Below, piece after piece: positions 27,273 to 37,589 of a stretch of DNA of 64,000 nt. Both the position numbers and the translations under genes were made by a program. The notes beneath the pieces are model-generated. The model saw nothing but the letters and a program-made list of their open reading frames with translations. It was not told the DNA's origin and ran no database searches. Within the stretch, counting starts at the first letter, position 1. Each line of letters opens with the position of its first letter. Source of the DNA: Bordetella genomosp. 4 (GTDB lineage Bacteria > Pseudomonadota > Gammaproteobacteria > Burkholderiales > Burkholderiaceae_B); assembly GCF_002261185.1 (NCBI RefSeq), contig NZ_NEVQ01000012.1:434001-498000 (forward strand). Direction: 5' to 3'.

Positions 27273-28249
27273 GATGCAGAAGAATCCATAACAGGAGTGG
27301 TTTCGCCGTAGATCGAGTGCAGCAATGCGCCATGCTCGCTGGCCTCGTGACGCACAAAACCGGGCAATAGCTGCGCGGCAGTTTCGGCCAGGGCATCAGC
27401 AACTGCCTGCACTGCGGGCAGGGAGGGCTGCGATTGCGGCGTGATCACGCCAAAGAAAAACGGGATGTCGATGTCCAGCGTGCGGATGGCCACCCCATCG
27501 ACGGGCAGGCCGTAGACAGTGATGGGCTCCAGCACCGCCAGACCGAGGCCGGCGCGTACGGCGGCCAGCGCGTTAACGGACGAGTTGGTTTCGATCAGGC
27601 CAGGTGCTCTGCGCCCTTGGTTTGCCAAGGCCTGATCCAGACGGCGGCGCAAGCGGTATGGGTTGGCCATGGTGATCAGTCGCCGGCCCATCAGGTCATC
27701 GATGGATAAAGAGGTTTGCGCAGCCAGCGGATCATTGGCTGGCAGTGCGACGATACAGGGGACTTGGCCAATCCAGTGCACGGTCAGGCCCCGGTGTTCC
27801 AATGGCAAACTGGTCGCGCCGAGTTGAGCTGCGCCGGTCAACACATCGTGCAGCACGCGTTCGGGCGACATGCTGCGCAATTGAACGCGAGAGGTCTCGA
27901 TGCGGCCTTCGATGGATTTCAGTGCGGCGGGCAACAGACCTGTCGCCAGCGCTGAGGTGGCAGCCAACCGCAGAGGGCGATCGTCGCCGCGGGCGATTTC
28001 CTCGGCACGCTGGCGAATCTGCTTCAACCCCACCAGCGCACGTTCGACATCGTCATAAAGCAGGAATCCCTGTTCCGTCGGCGTCACGCGCGGACCGTTG
28101 CGGGCAAACAGCGCATAGCCGACTTCGGCCTCCAGTTCCTGGATCGAGCGGGTGATGACCGGCTGCGAACGGCCAAGCAAACGCCCGGCAGCGGTCACGC
28201 TGCCGGTGGACATGACGGCCGCAAAGGCCTCCAGTTGCCGTAATTCCAT
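27269..28249 (-). CDS. LysR family regulator heading the monooxygenase-ABC operon
   Basis: A 326-residue regulator. The winged HTH is at residues 1-60 (MELRQLEAFAAVMSTGSVTA, RLLGRSQPVITRSIQELE) and the effector-binding domain from about 90. The stop overlaps the ATG of the monooxygenase gene by 4 nt, so it is the promoter-proximal gene of the operon it presumably controls, rather than divergent as is usual for LysR regulators. The roughly 240-nt AT-rich region upstream probably holds the operon promoter. Confidence 0.9.
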   Translation of the reverse strand: MELRQLEAFAAVMSTGSVTAAGRLLGRSQPVITRSIQELEAEVGYALFARNGPRVTPTEQGFLLYDDVERALVGLKQIRQRAEEIARGDDRPLRLAATSALATGLLPAALKSIEGRIETSRVQLRSMSPERVLHDVLTGAAQLGATSLPLEHRGLTVHWIGQVPCIVALPANDPLAAQTSLSIDDLMGRRLITMANPYRLRRRLDQALANQGRRAPGLIETNSSVNALAAVRAGLGLAVLEPITVYGLPVDGVAIRTLDIDIPFFFGVITPQSQPSLPAVQAVADALAETAAQLLPGFVRHEASEHGALLHSIYGETTPVMDSSAS

Positions 28250-28511
28250 CGTTTTGCTTTATGTCAAAACAGAATTCTGAAGGCAGCAGTATGCGCTCTA
28301 CAAATAATTAAATGGCATAAGCAAATTCCCTAATGCGGGTTTTCTCCTAGTTGTTAATAATTTCTCGTTATATTAAGCACTTACGCTATTTCTTCTATGC
28401 GGCCTCTTGTCCGCTGGCGGAGTTCCGGGGTAAAGCCGACGGACGGCAAGCGCTGGATATAACGTCTTTCTTCTGAATGGTTACACTCAGTTGTCCAGAC
28501 CAGGAGGCTTA

Positions 28512-28745
28512 ATGAAAAAGATCGGAATTGCCGCAGCCGCATTGGTGGCGGCCGGATGTTCCAGTCCTGATCACGATACAAAGCCGATAGGCATGCCGAA
28601 CCCGGCCTCTGCTTATTGCGTTCAGCTCGGCGGCCAGCTGACGATCAAAGACCGGCAGGGCGGACAGGTTGGTATCTGCACGCTGCCGGATGGGACGGCA
28701 ATCGAAGAGTGGGAACTATATCGCCGGGATCATCCACGCCCGTAG
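28512..28745 (+). CDS. DUF333 small lipoprotein
   Basis: A 77-residue protein starting at the ATG 28512, 4 nt after a perfect AGGAGG. The lipobox is LVAAGC. The DUF333 pattern is clear: NPASAYCVQLGGQL, then GGQVGICTLPDGTAIEEW, including the two conserved cysteines. Family members are small outer-membrane-associated lipoproteins of unknown function. It converges on the DUF2239 gene. Confidence 0.85.
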   Translation: MKKIGIAAAALVAAGCSSPDHDTKPIGMPNPASAYCVQLGGQLTIKDRQGGQVGICTLPDGTAIEEWELYRRDHPRP

Positions 28746-28762
28746 GGCACGGGCGGTGGTAA

Positions 28763-29389
28763 TCAGGCTGCTTTAACGCCAAACGCCATCTGCATGGCGT
28801 ACTGCCGCACGTCGCCCGGCCATGCCGCGGCGTGCTGCGTGAATTGCGCCCGGTCATCGGCGAATAACGCGCGGGTGGCTTCTTCGAAACCAGGCAGATT
28901 GCCGGCCATGGACGACATGAAACGATAGGCGGCTTCTTGTCGTTGGCGTTGCTGTGTCGCACCCCCGTCAGCGTGGCGGGCCTGATCGACCAGCTTGCGC
29001 AGCGCAACCGACGCACCGCCTGGTTGCTGTGCGAGCCATTCCCAATGGCGTGGCAGCAAGGTGACCTCTCTCGATACGACCCCGAGTTTGGGGCGTCCAC
29101 GTCCGCGAGCCGCTGCCGTTTCAGCTGGAGATGGCGCATGAGATTCAGTGGCGGGCGAGGGCGGGGCTAGCCGCGCCATGATGTCACCGTTACTGCCGCG
29201 CAGATCCACGTCCACGACCTGGCCTGTCGCGTCGTTATAGATCAGTACCGGCCCGGTGGCCTGCTCGTCATGGGCGCGGCGGGCGGCGACCGCGACCTCG
29301 GGCAGGGGGCCAGACGCAATACGTCGATGGCCATCAAAGGCGGTGCAGGTCGCCACAGTATCAGCCACAGCGTTGGTTACTGTGTTCAT
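28763..29389 (-). CDS. DUF2239 family protein
   Basis: A 208-residue protein of the DUF2239 family. The N-terminal part has CTAFDGHRRIASGPL and VLIYNDATGQVVDVDLRGS, a Pro/Ala linker follows, then RGRPKLGVVSREVTLLPRHW, where RGRPKLG resembles an AT-hook-like basic segment. The C-terminal half is helical. Function is unknown. It is transcribed divergently from guaB, and repeated CCGGGT elements lie just upstream of its ATG. Confidence 0.8.
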   Translation of the reverse strand: MNTVTNAVADTVATCTAFDGHRRIASGPLPEVAVAARRAHDEQATGPVLIYNDATGQVVDVDLRGSNGDIMARLAPPSPATESHAPSPAETAAARGRGRPKLGVVSREVTLLPRHWEWLAQQPGGASVALRKLVDQARHADGGATQQRQRQEAAYRFMSSMAGNLPGFEEATRALFADDRAQFTQHAAAWPGDVRQYAMQMAFGVKAA

Positions 29390-29416
29390 AGATTCTCCTT
29401 CCGTCTAGTGGCTTAA

Positions 29417-31015
<1,599 letters not shown>

Positions 31016-31040
31016 TCGAGTCAGTACAATGCAATGCATC

Positions 31041-31086
31041 GCGCACCGGCAGAACTCCCGCGGTTCTGGCCGGTGCGCTTTTATTT
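31041..31086 (+). terminator. Intrinsic terminator between guaB and guaA
   Basis: GCGCACCGGC (31041-31050) pairs perfectly with GCCGGTGCGC (31069-31078), extended inwards by AGAAC/GTTCT, and is followed by TTTTATTT. It starts 25 nt after the guaB stop and ends about 19 nt before the guaA ATG, so it probably reduces read-through into guaA. Confidence 0.85.
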
Positions 31087-31104
31087 CCAACCGGCAGAGT
31101 CTCC

Positions 31105-32697
31105 ATGCACCAGCGCATCCTTATTCTTGACTACGGTTCGCAAGTCACACAACTGATCGCCCGCCGCGTTCGCGAGGCAGGCGTCTATTCTGAAATCCAT
31201 CCCGGCGATGTCGACGACGCCTTTGTGCGCGAGCAGGCTGCACAGGGTCTGAAAGGCATCATCCTGTCGGGCAGTCACGCCTCGGCCTACGACGAGGGAT
31301 CGTTGACGGTTCCTCCCGCCGTCTTCGAATTGGGCTTGCCGGTGCTGGGCATTTGCTACGGCATGCAGTCCATGGCCATGCAATTGGGCGGCAAAGTCAG
31401 CTTTTCCGACCATCGCGAATTCGGTTATGCCGAGGTCCGCGCCCACGGCCATACCGAACTGTTGAACGGCCTGGCCGATTTCACAACGCCCGAAGGCCAC
31501 GGCATGCTCAAGGTCTGGATGAGCCACGGCGACAAAGTCACCGAGCTTCCTCCAGGCTTTAAGCTGATGGCTTCGACGCCATCCTGCCCCATCGCCGGCA
31601 TGGCCGACGAGGACCGCAAGTTCTACGCCGTGCAGTTTCACCCCGAGGTCACGCATACCGTCCAGGGCAAGGCCATGTTGGCTCGCTTTGTGAACGACAT
31701 CTGCGGCTGCAAGGGTGACTGGAACATGCCCGACTACGTTGCAGAAGCTGTTGCGCGCATTCGCGAACAAGTCGGTAGCGACGAAGTCATCCTGGGCCTG
31801 TCGGGGGGCGTGGATTCGTCGGTAGCCGCTGCACTGATCCACAAAGCCATCGGCGATCAACTGACCTGCGTCTTCGTCGATCACGGCCTGTTGCGTCTGG
31901 ACGAAGGCAAACAGGTCATGAAGACCTTTGCCGAAAACATGGGCGTGAAAATCGTCCATATCGACGCCACCGAGCAGTTCATGAGCAAACTGGCCGGCCA
32001 AGCCGACCCCGAAGCCAAACGCAAAATCATCGGCCGCGAATTCGTCGAGGTGTTCCAGGCTGAGGCGGCAAAGCTCAAGAGCGCCAAATGGTTGGCCCAA
32101 GGCACCATCTATCCCGACGTGATCGAATCCGCTGGCGCCAAGACCGGCAAGGCTACATCGATCAAATCGCACCACAACGTCGGCGGTTTGCCTGATACGC
32201 TGAACCTGCAGTTGTTGGAACCGCTGCGTGAACTGTTCAAGGACGAAGTCCGCGAACTCGGCGTGGCCCTGGGCTTGCCCCCGCAAATGGTCTATCGTCA
32301 CCCGTTCCCCGGCCCTGGCCTGGGCGTGCGTATCCTGGGTGAGGTCAAGCAAGAATACGCCGACCTGCTGCGCCGTGCCGATGCGATCTTCATCGAAGAG
32401 CTGCGCAGCACGATCGATGAGACGAGCGGCAAGAGCTGGTACGACCTGACCTCGCAAGCCTTCGCGGTATTCCTGCCGGTGAAATCGGTAGGCGTGATGG
32501 GCGATGGCCGCACGTACGAATACGTGGTCGCACTGCGCGCAGTACAGACCTTCGACTTCATGACCGCCGACTGGGCGCCGCTGCCGCATGCATTGCTGGC
32601 CAGAGTGTCGTCGCGGATCATTAATGAAGTCCGTGGGCTGAATCGAGTCGTGTACGACGTATCGAGCAAACCGCCTGCGACGATTGAGTGGGAGTGA
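31105..32697 (+). CDS. guaA: GMP synthase (glutamine-hydrolysing)
   Basis: Aminates XMP to GMP with ATP and glutamine. The 530-residue chain has a class I glutamine amidotransferase domain ([19 protein letters not shown], nucleophile Cys in [10 protein letters not shown], His/Glu in VQFHPEVTH), the ATP-pyrophosphatase P-loop [14 protein letters not shown] near residue 232, and the dimerisation domain ending KPPATIEWE. All key residues are present. The 3' end of guaA is a known insertion site for genomic islands; here accessory genes follow directly, but no second copy of the gene end was noticed. Confidence 0.98.
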   Translation: MHQRILILDYGSQVTQLIARRVREAGVYSEIHPGDVDDAFVREQAAQGLKGIILSGSHASAYDEGSLTVPPAVFELGLPVLGICYGMQSMAMQLGGKVSFSDHREFGYAEVRAHGHTELLNGLADFTTPEGHGMLKVWMSHGDKVTELPPGFKLMASTPSCPIAGMADEDRKFYAVQFHPEVTHTVQGKAMLARFVNDICGCKGDWNMPDYVAEAVARIREQVGSDEVILGLSGGVDSSVAAALIHKAIGDQLTCVFVDHGLLRLDEGKQVMKTFAENMGVKIVHIDATEQFMSKLAGQADPEAKRKIIGREFVEVFQAEAAKLKSAKWLAQGTIYPDVIESAGAKTGKATSIKSHHNVGGLPDTLNLQLLEPLRELFKDEVRELGVALGLPPQMVYRHPFPGPGLGVRILGEVKQEYADLLRRADAIFIEELRSTIDETSGKSWYDLTSQAFAVFLPVKSVGVMGDGRTYEYVVALRAVQTFDFMTADWAPLPHALLARVSSRIINEVRGLNRVVYDVSSKPPATIEWE

Positions 32698-32841
32698 ATT
32701 GACTTCCTTCGAGGACTATCGCCGGCTAGCAAAACAAGTTGACGGTGGAGCTGGATCGGTGGTCACGGTCGATGCAGGACTCAACGCCTGAGCTCGCTAC
32801 TTAAGGTGCAGGCCTGCTATCGGTGAGGCATTCATACTTTC

Positions 32842-33771
32842 TTATCCCAAGCTACCGGCAAAACGCCGTGCGTAGTCTTCACGTTTGAATGCCTCGATCA
32901 CGAAGTCGATGAAGACTCGCGTCTTGCTCGGAAGCAGGTCGCGACTCGCATAGTAGAGCGAGATTGCGCCCGCATCGGCCCACCAGCGCGGCAAAACTCG
33001 CACAAGCTCCCCCGACTCCAATCCTGCTAGCACATCAGCGACGGCCAGCATAGCGACACCCAAGCCTAGCTGCGCCGACTCCCTCAGCGCGGCAGGGTCG
33101 TTGACCACTAAAGTTTCGCGCATCAATGCGGCAACCTGATCGCCTTGTGCGTCGCGCATGTTCCAGGTACGGATGCGGCCCGACTTGAGTGACCGCATGA
33201 CGATTCCATCCAGCTCAATCAGCCCGGATGGGTCAGCAGGTGGCGTGCGTCGGGCCAGATAGGCAGGAGATGCGACGGCGATGATGTGCGCTGGTGCCAG
33301 TGTCCGGGCGACCATGCCGGGCGCGAGCTCGAAACCACCACCAATAGCGGCGTCGTAGCCTTCGGCGATCAGGTCCACCGCGCGGTTCTCGAAATGCCAC
33401 TCGGGCTTGATGCGAGGGTAGCGCTGCAAGAAGTCCGGCAGTAGCGGCAGAATGTGGCTCATCCCGAAGGTTGGCGGCAGGCTGATCTTGAGCACACCCG
33501 CAGGCTGTCCGTCGTCTGCCGATACCGACGCAATGGCGTTTTGCAAAGACTCCAGATTGCCGCCGATCGCGCTCAGGAATGTCTCTCCCGCCTCGGTCAG
33601 TGTCAGCTTGCGGGTTGAACGATGGAACAGCCGTACTTTTAGGTTGCGCTCCAGCATGGCCACGTTCCGGCTTACTGCTGCCGGAGTTAGCGCTAACCGC
33701 CGCGCCGCAGCCGAAAAGCTTCCGCTCTCGGCACTACGCACGAATGACTCCAAGTTGGCCAAGGTCTCCAT
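32842..33771 (-). CDS. LysR family regulator (divergent from SDR gene)
   Basis: A 309-residue LysR protein. The HTH is in residues 1-60 (FVRSAESGSFSAAARRLALT, PAAVSRNVAMLERNLKVRLF). The effector domain has PPTFGMSHILPLLPDFLQRY and GYDAAIGGGFELAPGMVART, typical of the DsdC/PecT-like group. It diverges from the SDR gene at 33887 with a 115-nt AT-rich spacer, the standard arrangement for a regulator controlling its neighbour. Confidence 0.9.
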   Translation of the reverse strand: METLANLESFVRSAESGSFSAAARRLALTPAAVSRNVAMLERNLKVRLFHRSTRKLTLTEAGETFLSAIGGNLESLQNAIASVSADDGQPAGVLKISLPPTFGMSHILPLLPDFLQRYPRIKPEWHFENRAVDLIAEGYDAAIGGGFELAPGMVARTLAPAHIIAVASPAYLARRTPPADPSGLIELDGIVMRSLKSGRIRTWNMRDAQGDQVAALMRETLVVNDPAALRESAQLGLGVAMLAVADVLAGLESGELVRVLPRWWADAGAISLYYASRDLLPSKTRVFIDFVIEAFKREDYARRFAGSLG

Positions 33772-33886
33772 TTGTGAATATTAAACGAATGCTTGAAGAT
33801 GATCCAAGCCATTTGATACTAATCAACAAGCAATAAAAGCGCGAAAGTCACTCCACCGAATCCTCGGCATTTAAACGGAGTGACCT

Positions 33887-34651
33887 ATGAATGACATAAC
33901 TTCTACCCAATCGCTTCCGCTGGTCGGCAAGACGGCTTTCGTCACCGGTGGTTCTCGCTCAATCGGAGCGGCCATCACCAAGCAACTCGCTGCCGACGGC
34001 GCCCAAGTCGCCTTCACCTACCGCGGTTCGCCTGACTCGGCCAAGCAAACGATCGCGGACATCGAGGCGGTAGGTGGCCGCGCGCTGGCCATCGTAGCCG
34101 ACGCTGCGGACCCGGACGCCGTGCGCGCGGCCATCACCAAGACGGTCGAGACATTTGGCGGTCTGGACATTCTGGTGAACAACGCCGGAATCGCGTTGGC
34201 GAGCCCGATCGACCAGATTACGTTCGAGGACTATCAAGCAATGCTCGCGGTCAACGTCACGGGTGTGTTCGTTGCCACGCAGGAAGCCGTACGCCACATG
34301 AGGGAAGGTGGCCGCATCGTGCACATCGGTAGTTCGGCGACGAAATATGCCGGTGTGCCCGGCCTCTCGGTGTACGGACTGACCAAGGGAGCCATCGCTG
34401 GCTTGAACCGCAGCTTGGCATACGACCTGGGCCCGCGTGGCATCACCGTCAACACCGTGCACCCCGGGCCCGTAGACACGGACATGAATCCGGTCGATAG
34501 CGAGTGGGCCAAGTTGCTCATCCCCGGTATCGCGGTGGGCCGTTACGGCAAGCCGAATGAAATCGCCAGCGTCGTGGCGTTTCTCGCCAGTCCACAGGCC
34601 TCCTATGTCACGGGCGCCGACATCCTGGTCGACGGCGGCTTCACGTCTTGA
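33887..34651 (+). CDS. SDR family NAD(P) oxidoreductase (FabG-like)
   Basis: A 254-residue classical short-chain dehydrogenase. The cofactor motif is TGGSRSIGAA (Ser in place of the usual Gly before Ile-Gly), with VNNAG, a catalytic Ser in HIGSSATK, YGLTK as the Tyr-x-x-x-Lys pair, and the C-terminal VTGADILVDGGF. It lies opposite a LysR gene and upstream of a Rossmann reductase-like gene, a common detoxification or quinone-type pairing. Substrate unknown. Confidence 0.9.
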   Translation: MNDITSTQSLPLVGKTAFVTGGSRSIGAAITKQLAADGAQVAFTYRGSPDSAKQTIADIEAVGGRALAIVADAADPDAVRAAITKTVETFGGLDILVNNAGIALASPIDQITFEDYQAMLAVNVTGVFVATQEAVRHMREGGRIVHIGSSATKYAGVPGLSVYGLTKGAIAGLNRSLAYDLGPRGITVNTVHPGPVDTDMNPVDSEWAKLLIPGIAVGRYGKPNEIASVVAFLASPQASYVTGADILVDGGFTS

Positions 34652-34747
34652 GCGTCTCTGGAGTAGGCCCGTTGGCCCGCTCCACACGACTGCAAAGCCG
34701 ATCTTCATCATTAGACCCAACTTCATCTTCGGTCGAGGACATTCATC

Positions 34748-35362
34748 ATGAACACTTCGCTTCCTTCCATCGGCATCATCGGTGCAGGTCATATCGGCGC
34801 GGCATTCGCGCGCGCGCTGGCACGCTGCAGTATCCCGGCCATCCTGTCCAACAGTCGCGGGCCGGAGAGTCTGCAAGCGCTGGTACAGAGCATTGGCCCC
34901 AGCATACGCGCCGGCACACGAGCAGAAGCGGCCGCGCAGGCCATCGTGTTGGTCGCGGTGAACTGGTCGAAGTTGCCAGCTGCCCTGGCCGGGCTGCCGG
35001 ATTTCGAGGGGCGCATCGTTATCGATGCTAATAATCCGATCGAGGCACCGCTGTTCAAGCCCATCGATCTTCATGGCCGCACATCGAGCCAGTCATTCGC
35101 CGATCTGGTGCCGGGCGCGCACGTTGTGAAGGCATTCAATCATCTACGTCCGCAACTGCTCTTCGCTGATCCAGCGGAGCGCGGAGGGCGACGCGTTCTG
35201 TTCTTTGCTGGCGACGATGCCCGCGCCAAGGCGCAGGTCAGTGCGTTGATCGATCAGTTGGGCTTCGCGGGTATCGATCTTGGCACGCTGGCCGTGGGTG
35301 GGCGCATGACGCAGTTCCCAGGTGGACCACTGCCCTCGCTAGAACTGGTGCAGTTTGGTTGA
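34748..35362 (+). CDS. NADP-binding F420-reductase-like oxidoreductase
   Basis: A 204-residue Rossmann protein resembling NADPH:F420 oxidoreductase and the N-terminal domain of pyrroline-5-carboxylate reductase. The dinucleotide motif is IGIIGAGHIGAAFARAL at residues 7-23; later blocks are VIDANNPIEAP and HVVKAFNHLRPQLL. Such proteins occur widely in bacteria lacking F420, where they act on NADP(H) with unknown partners. It follows the SDR gene by about 96 nt, probably in one unit controlled by the divergent LysR. Confidence 0.82.
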   Translation: MNTSLPSIGIIGAGHIGAAFARALARCSIPAILSNSRGPESLQALVQSIGPSIRAGTRAEAAAQAIVLVAVNWSKLPAALAGLPDFEGRIVIDANNPIEAPLFKPIDLHGRTSSQSFADLVPGAHVVKAFNHLRPQLLFADPAERGGRRVLFFAGDDARAKAQVSALIDQLGFAGIDLGTLAVGGRMTQFPGGPLPSLELVQFG

Positions 35363-35456
35363 CAGCCGCACCCCAATACACCATCGACGATCATCTATGG
35401 GACTGACGTCTGCGTAATCCGATAGGCGGCGACCACCTTATCGGGGGAGACGTGTT

Positions 35457-36359
35457 TTAGACAATGCCGCCGTTGGCAAACACGGTTTGGCCATTGATCC
35501 ACCAGCCGTCATTGCTGCACAGCGTGGAAATCACTCGGGCAATATCTTCAGGCTCGCCCAAACGCTTGTGCGGCGTGCGCTGCGCGAAGCCCGCGATTTG
35601 CTCATCGGTTTTGCCGTCGGTGAACAAGGTAGTGTTCACTAAGCCCGGCGCAATCGCATTGACTGAAATATTGCGGCCTTCCAGTTCCTTGGCCAGTACG
35701 TTGGCAAACAAATCTTGCGCCGCTTTGGAGGCCGCGTATGGGCCGTAAGTCGGGCTGCGCAGTTTGGTGATGCTGGAAGACAAGGCGATGATGCGGCCAC
35801 CATCTCGCACCCGCTGGGCGGCTTCACGCAACACGTTGAAGCTCCCCTTGATGTTTACCGCCATCATCCGGTCGAAATCGGCATCGCGCATTTGGATGAA
35901 TGGCGCCAGGCGCATGATGCCGGCGTTGCTCACCACCACATCCACGCCGCCAAATGCTTCCTGGGTGGCCGCAAACAAGCGGCGCACCGCCTCCGGATCA
36001 CTGACGTCAGCCTGTACGCTGATCGCCTTGCCGCCCGCCTGGGTGATGTGTGCAGCCACCGCCTCGGCCAGCGCTTGGTTGACCAGATAGTTGACCGTCA
36101 CGCTATAACCGTCTGCGGCCAACTGCTTGGCCGTTGCGGCACCAATGCCACGTGAGGAACCGGTGACCAGCGCCACTTTGCCATTGGCGGGTTTTGGCAT
36201 GTTGAGATCAGTAACGCCTGACGCGGCCGTTGCCGCAGTTGTGCCCCCGCCCATCAGCATGGCCGCAGGCGCTGCCAATGCCGCTGACCGCAGGAAGCGA
36301 CGGCGCGAGTGGCCGGTGTGCTCAATCTCAGTGGATGTGTCGATAACGTCGGTTGACAT
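35457..36359 (-). CDS. SDR oxidoreductase with Tat signal peptide
   Basis: A 300-residue protein from the ATG at 36359, which has GAGGAG about 8 nt upstream. It begins with a twin-arginine signal: SRRRFLRSAALAAPAAMLM (about 18-36) followed by a Gly/Ala cleavage region. The rest is a complete classical SDR: VTGSSRGIGAATA, VSNAGIM in place of NNAG, catalytic Ser in ALSSSITK, Tyr/Lys in YAASKAAQD, and NGQTVFANGGIV at the end. It would be exported folded with its cofactor. The divergent HxlR gene probably regulates it; two long direct repeats lie between. Confidence 0.85.
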   Translation of the reverse strand: MSTDVIDTSTEIEHTGHSRRRFLRSAALAAPAAMLMGGGTTAATAASGVTDLNMPKPANGKVALVTGSSRGIGAATAKQLAADGYSVTVNYLVNQALAEAVAAHITQAGGKAISVQADVSDPEAVRRLFAATQEAFGGVDVVVSNAGIMRLAPFIQMRDADFDRMMAVNIKGSFNVLREAAQRVRDGGRIIALSSSITKLRSPTYGPYAASKAAQDLFANVLAKELEGRNISVNAIAPGLVNTTLFTDGKTDEQIAGFAQRTPHKRLGEPEDIARVISTLCSNDGWWINGQTVFANGGIV

Positions 36360-36467
36360 TGCAAACTCCTCGTCGTTTGAAACGGTTGGAAAAATCGGGA
36401 AAAGCGCGGTGATCGATATGCGGCTTTCATCGATACGGCCTCGCTCACCGTCGTAGAGCGTTTTAGG

Positions 36468-36596
36468 CGAAGCCGCCATCATCCGGCCGCTGGTCCACGC
36501 GCCTCGCTCACTCGCCAGAATCGAAACGGCCTTGGCAATGTCTTGCGGCTCATCTAAACGCCACGGGCAAGCGATGGACGAGGCGAAGATTAATTT
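36468..36596 (-). pseudogene. C-terminal remnant of a second SDR gene
   Basis: The open frame upstream of the Tat-SDR start reads RLDEPQDIAKAVSILASERG then AWTSGRMMAAS, the typical end of an SDR (G-R-x-x-x-P-x-DIAxAVxxLAS). The rest of that gene is missing: a stop lies at 36597-36599 and the AT-rich promoter region of HxlR follows. It is a decayed fragment, not an N-terminal extension of the neighbour. Confidence 0.7.
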
Positions 36597-36655
36597 CTAT
36601 ACTCTCTTTTGGGAAGAAGGCACCTGAAAGTGCTATACACACCTTTTGGTAAGAA
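36597..36655. promoter_or_regulatory. Two 22-bp direct repeats between Tat-SDR and HxlR genes
   Basis: CTATACTCTCTTTTGGGAAG (from 36597) and CTATACACACCTTTTGGTAAG (from 36633, given here to 36653) are direct repeats 36 bp apart. They share CTATAC, TTTTGG and AAGAA. They sit in the divergent promoter region of an HxlR gene and its neighbour, so they are good candidates for the HxlR operator. Confidence 0.55.
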
Positions 36656-36732
36656 ATAGAACAAACGTCGTCGGGGATAGCCAATTCCCTTCACTGGCGC
36701 GCCGCTGAAGCACCGCATTCACAGGAACATGC

Positions 36733-37158
36733 ATGAGCATCGATTTCGTCAAACACGCCCGAGTACGAGCCAAACTGGCCGCAGTGCAGCCCCCGGACCC
36801 GCGCATACAGGCCTTGGTGAATGAAGTGATCGCACGGGTGGCCGACAAATGGACAATGATCATCCTCGACGTGCTGGCCGAACACGGCCCGTTGCGCTTC
36901 ACCCAGTTGGCTGGGAAAGTCAGCGGCATCAGCCAGAAGATGCTGACGCAAACACTGCGCGAGATGGAACGCGAAGGACTGGTGATCCGCACCGTTTTCC
37001 CTGTGGTACCGCCAAAAGTGGAATACCAACTGACTGATCTAGGCCTTAGCCTGGGCGCGGCATTTTGCGGCGTGTGGGTCTGGGCTGAGCAGAGCTTGGA
37101 AGCTATTGAGCGATCCCGTGCAGCCTACGACCAGCGCAATGGCAAAAGGGGCAGCTAA
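36733..37158 (+). CDS. HxlR family transcriptional regulator
   Basis: A 141-residue winged-helix regulator with the HxlR core: KWTMIILDVLAEHGPLRFTQ, SGISQKMLTQTLREMEREGL, VPPKVEYQLTDLGLSL. AGGA lies 6 nt upstream of the ATG. HxlR/MarR-like regulators usually sense electrophiles, quinones or aldehydes and control adjacent oxidoreductases. The divergent Tat-SDR gene is the natural target. An alcohol-dehydrogenase fragment directly downstream suggests that a second target was lost. Confidence 0.9.
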   Translation: MSIDFVKHARVRAKLAAVQPPDPRIQALVNEVIARVADKWTMIILDVLAEHGPLRFTQLAGKVSGISQKMLTQTLREMEREGLVIRTVFPVVPPKVEYQLTDLGLSLGAAFCGVWVWAEQSLEAIERSRAAYDQRNGKRGS

Positions 37159-37159
37159 T

Positions 37160-37381
37160 AGTTGTTCCGCAACTACGACGCAAACCCTGTTTGGCGTGTT
37201 CATGGGACCGCTTTTCGAGAGGCCCGCTGTCCGCTCAAGTGTGGACGACCTGTTGCAAGCCGTCGCCACTGGGCGCTTCCGGGCCGTCATCGACCGAACG
37301 TTCCCCTTGGCCGAAGCCGCCGCAGCCCACGAATTCGCCGAGACGGCAGAGCCGCTTGGCCGCATCGTCTTGACGCCGTGA
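37160..37381 (+). pseudogene. 3' fragment of a zinc-type alcohol dehydrogenase/quinone reductase gene
   Basis: The frame reads TLFGVFMGPLFERPAVRSSV, then LLQAVATGRFRAVIDRTFPL, AEAAAAHEFAETAEPLGRIV and LTP. This is the C-terminal end of a medium-chain dehydrogenase; the cofactor and catalytic parts are absent. The frame begins inside the hxlR gene without a plausible start. It is a truncated remnant. Confidence 0.75.
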
Positions 37382-37589
37382 AGCGTGTTCGGCCAGTGTA
37401 AGTACTGCGGGCGAACTGCGAGCAGGCCAATTCAGACGCGCAGATCCCGTGCATGTTACTTGAGCGATCGCTAACGCGTGTGCGGGTCACCAGTCCCGCA
37501 CGACTACCGTCCTACCGATGCAAGACGATCTTTGTCATCTGTACGTGCGCGGTGGGTTACACCAGTCCGTCCCAATTCAGTCCGCAAGT

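Noticed and set aside
31081-32589. 502-codon open frame antisense to guaA
   Set aside because: Shadow of guaA; low-complexity sequence without a family resemblance.
32680-32842. Island attachment site duplication at the guaA end
   Set aside because: No second copy of the guaA terminal sequence and no integrase gene were noticed in the window.
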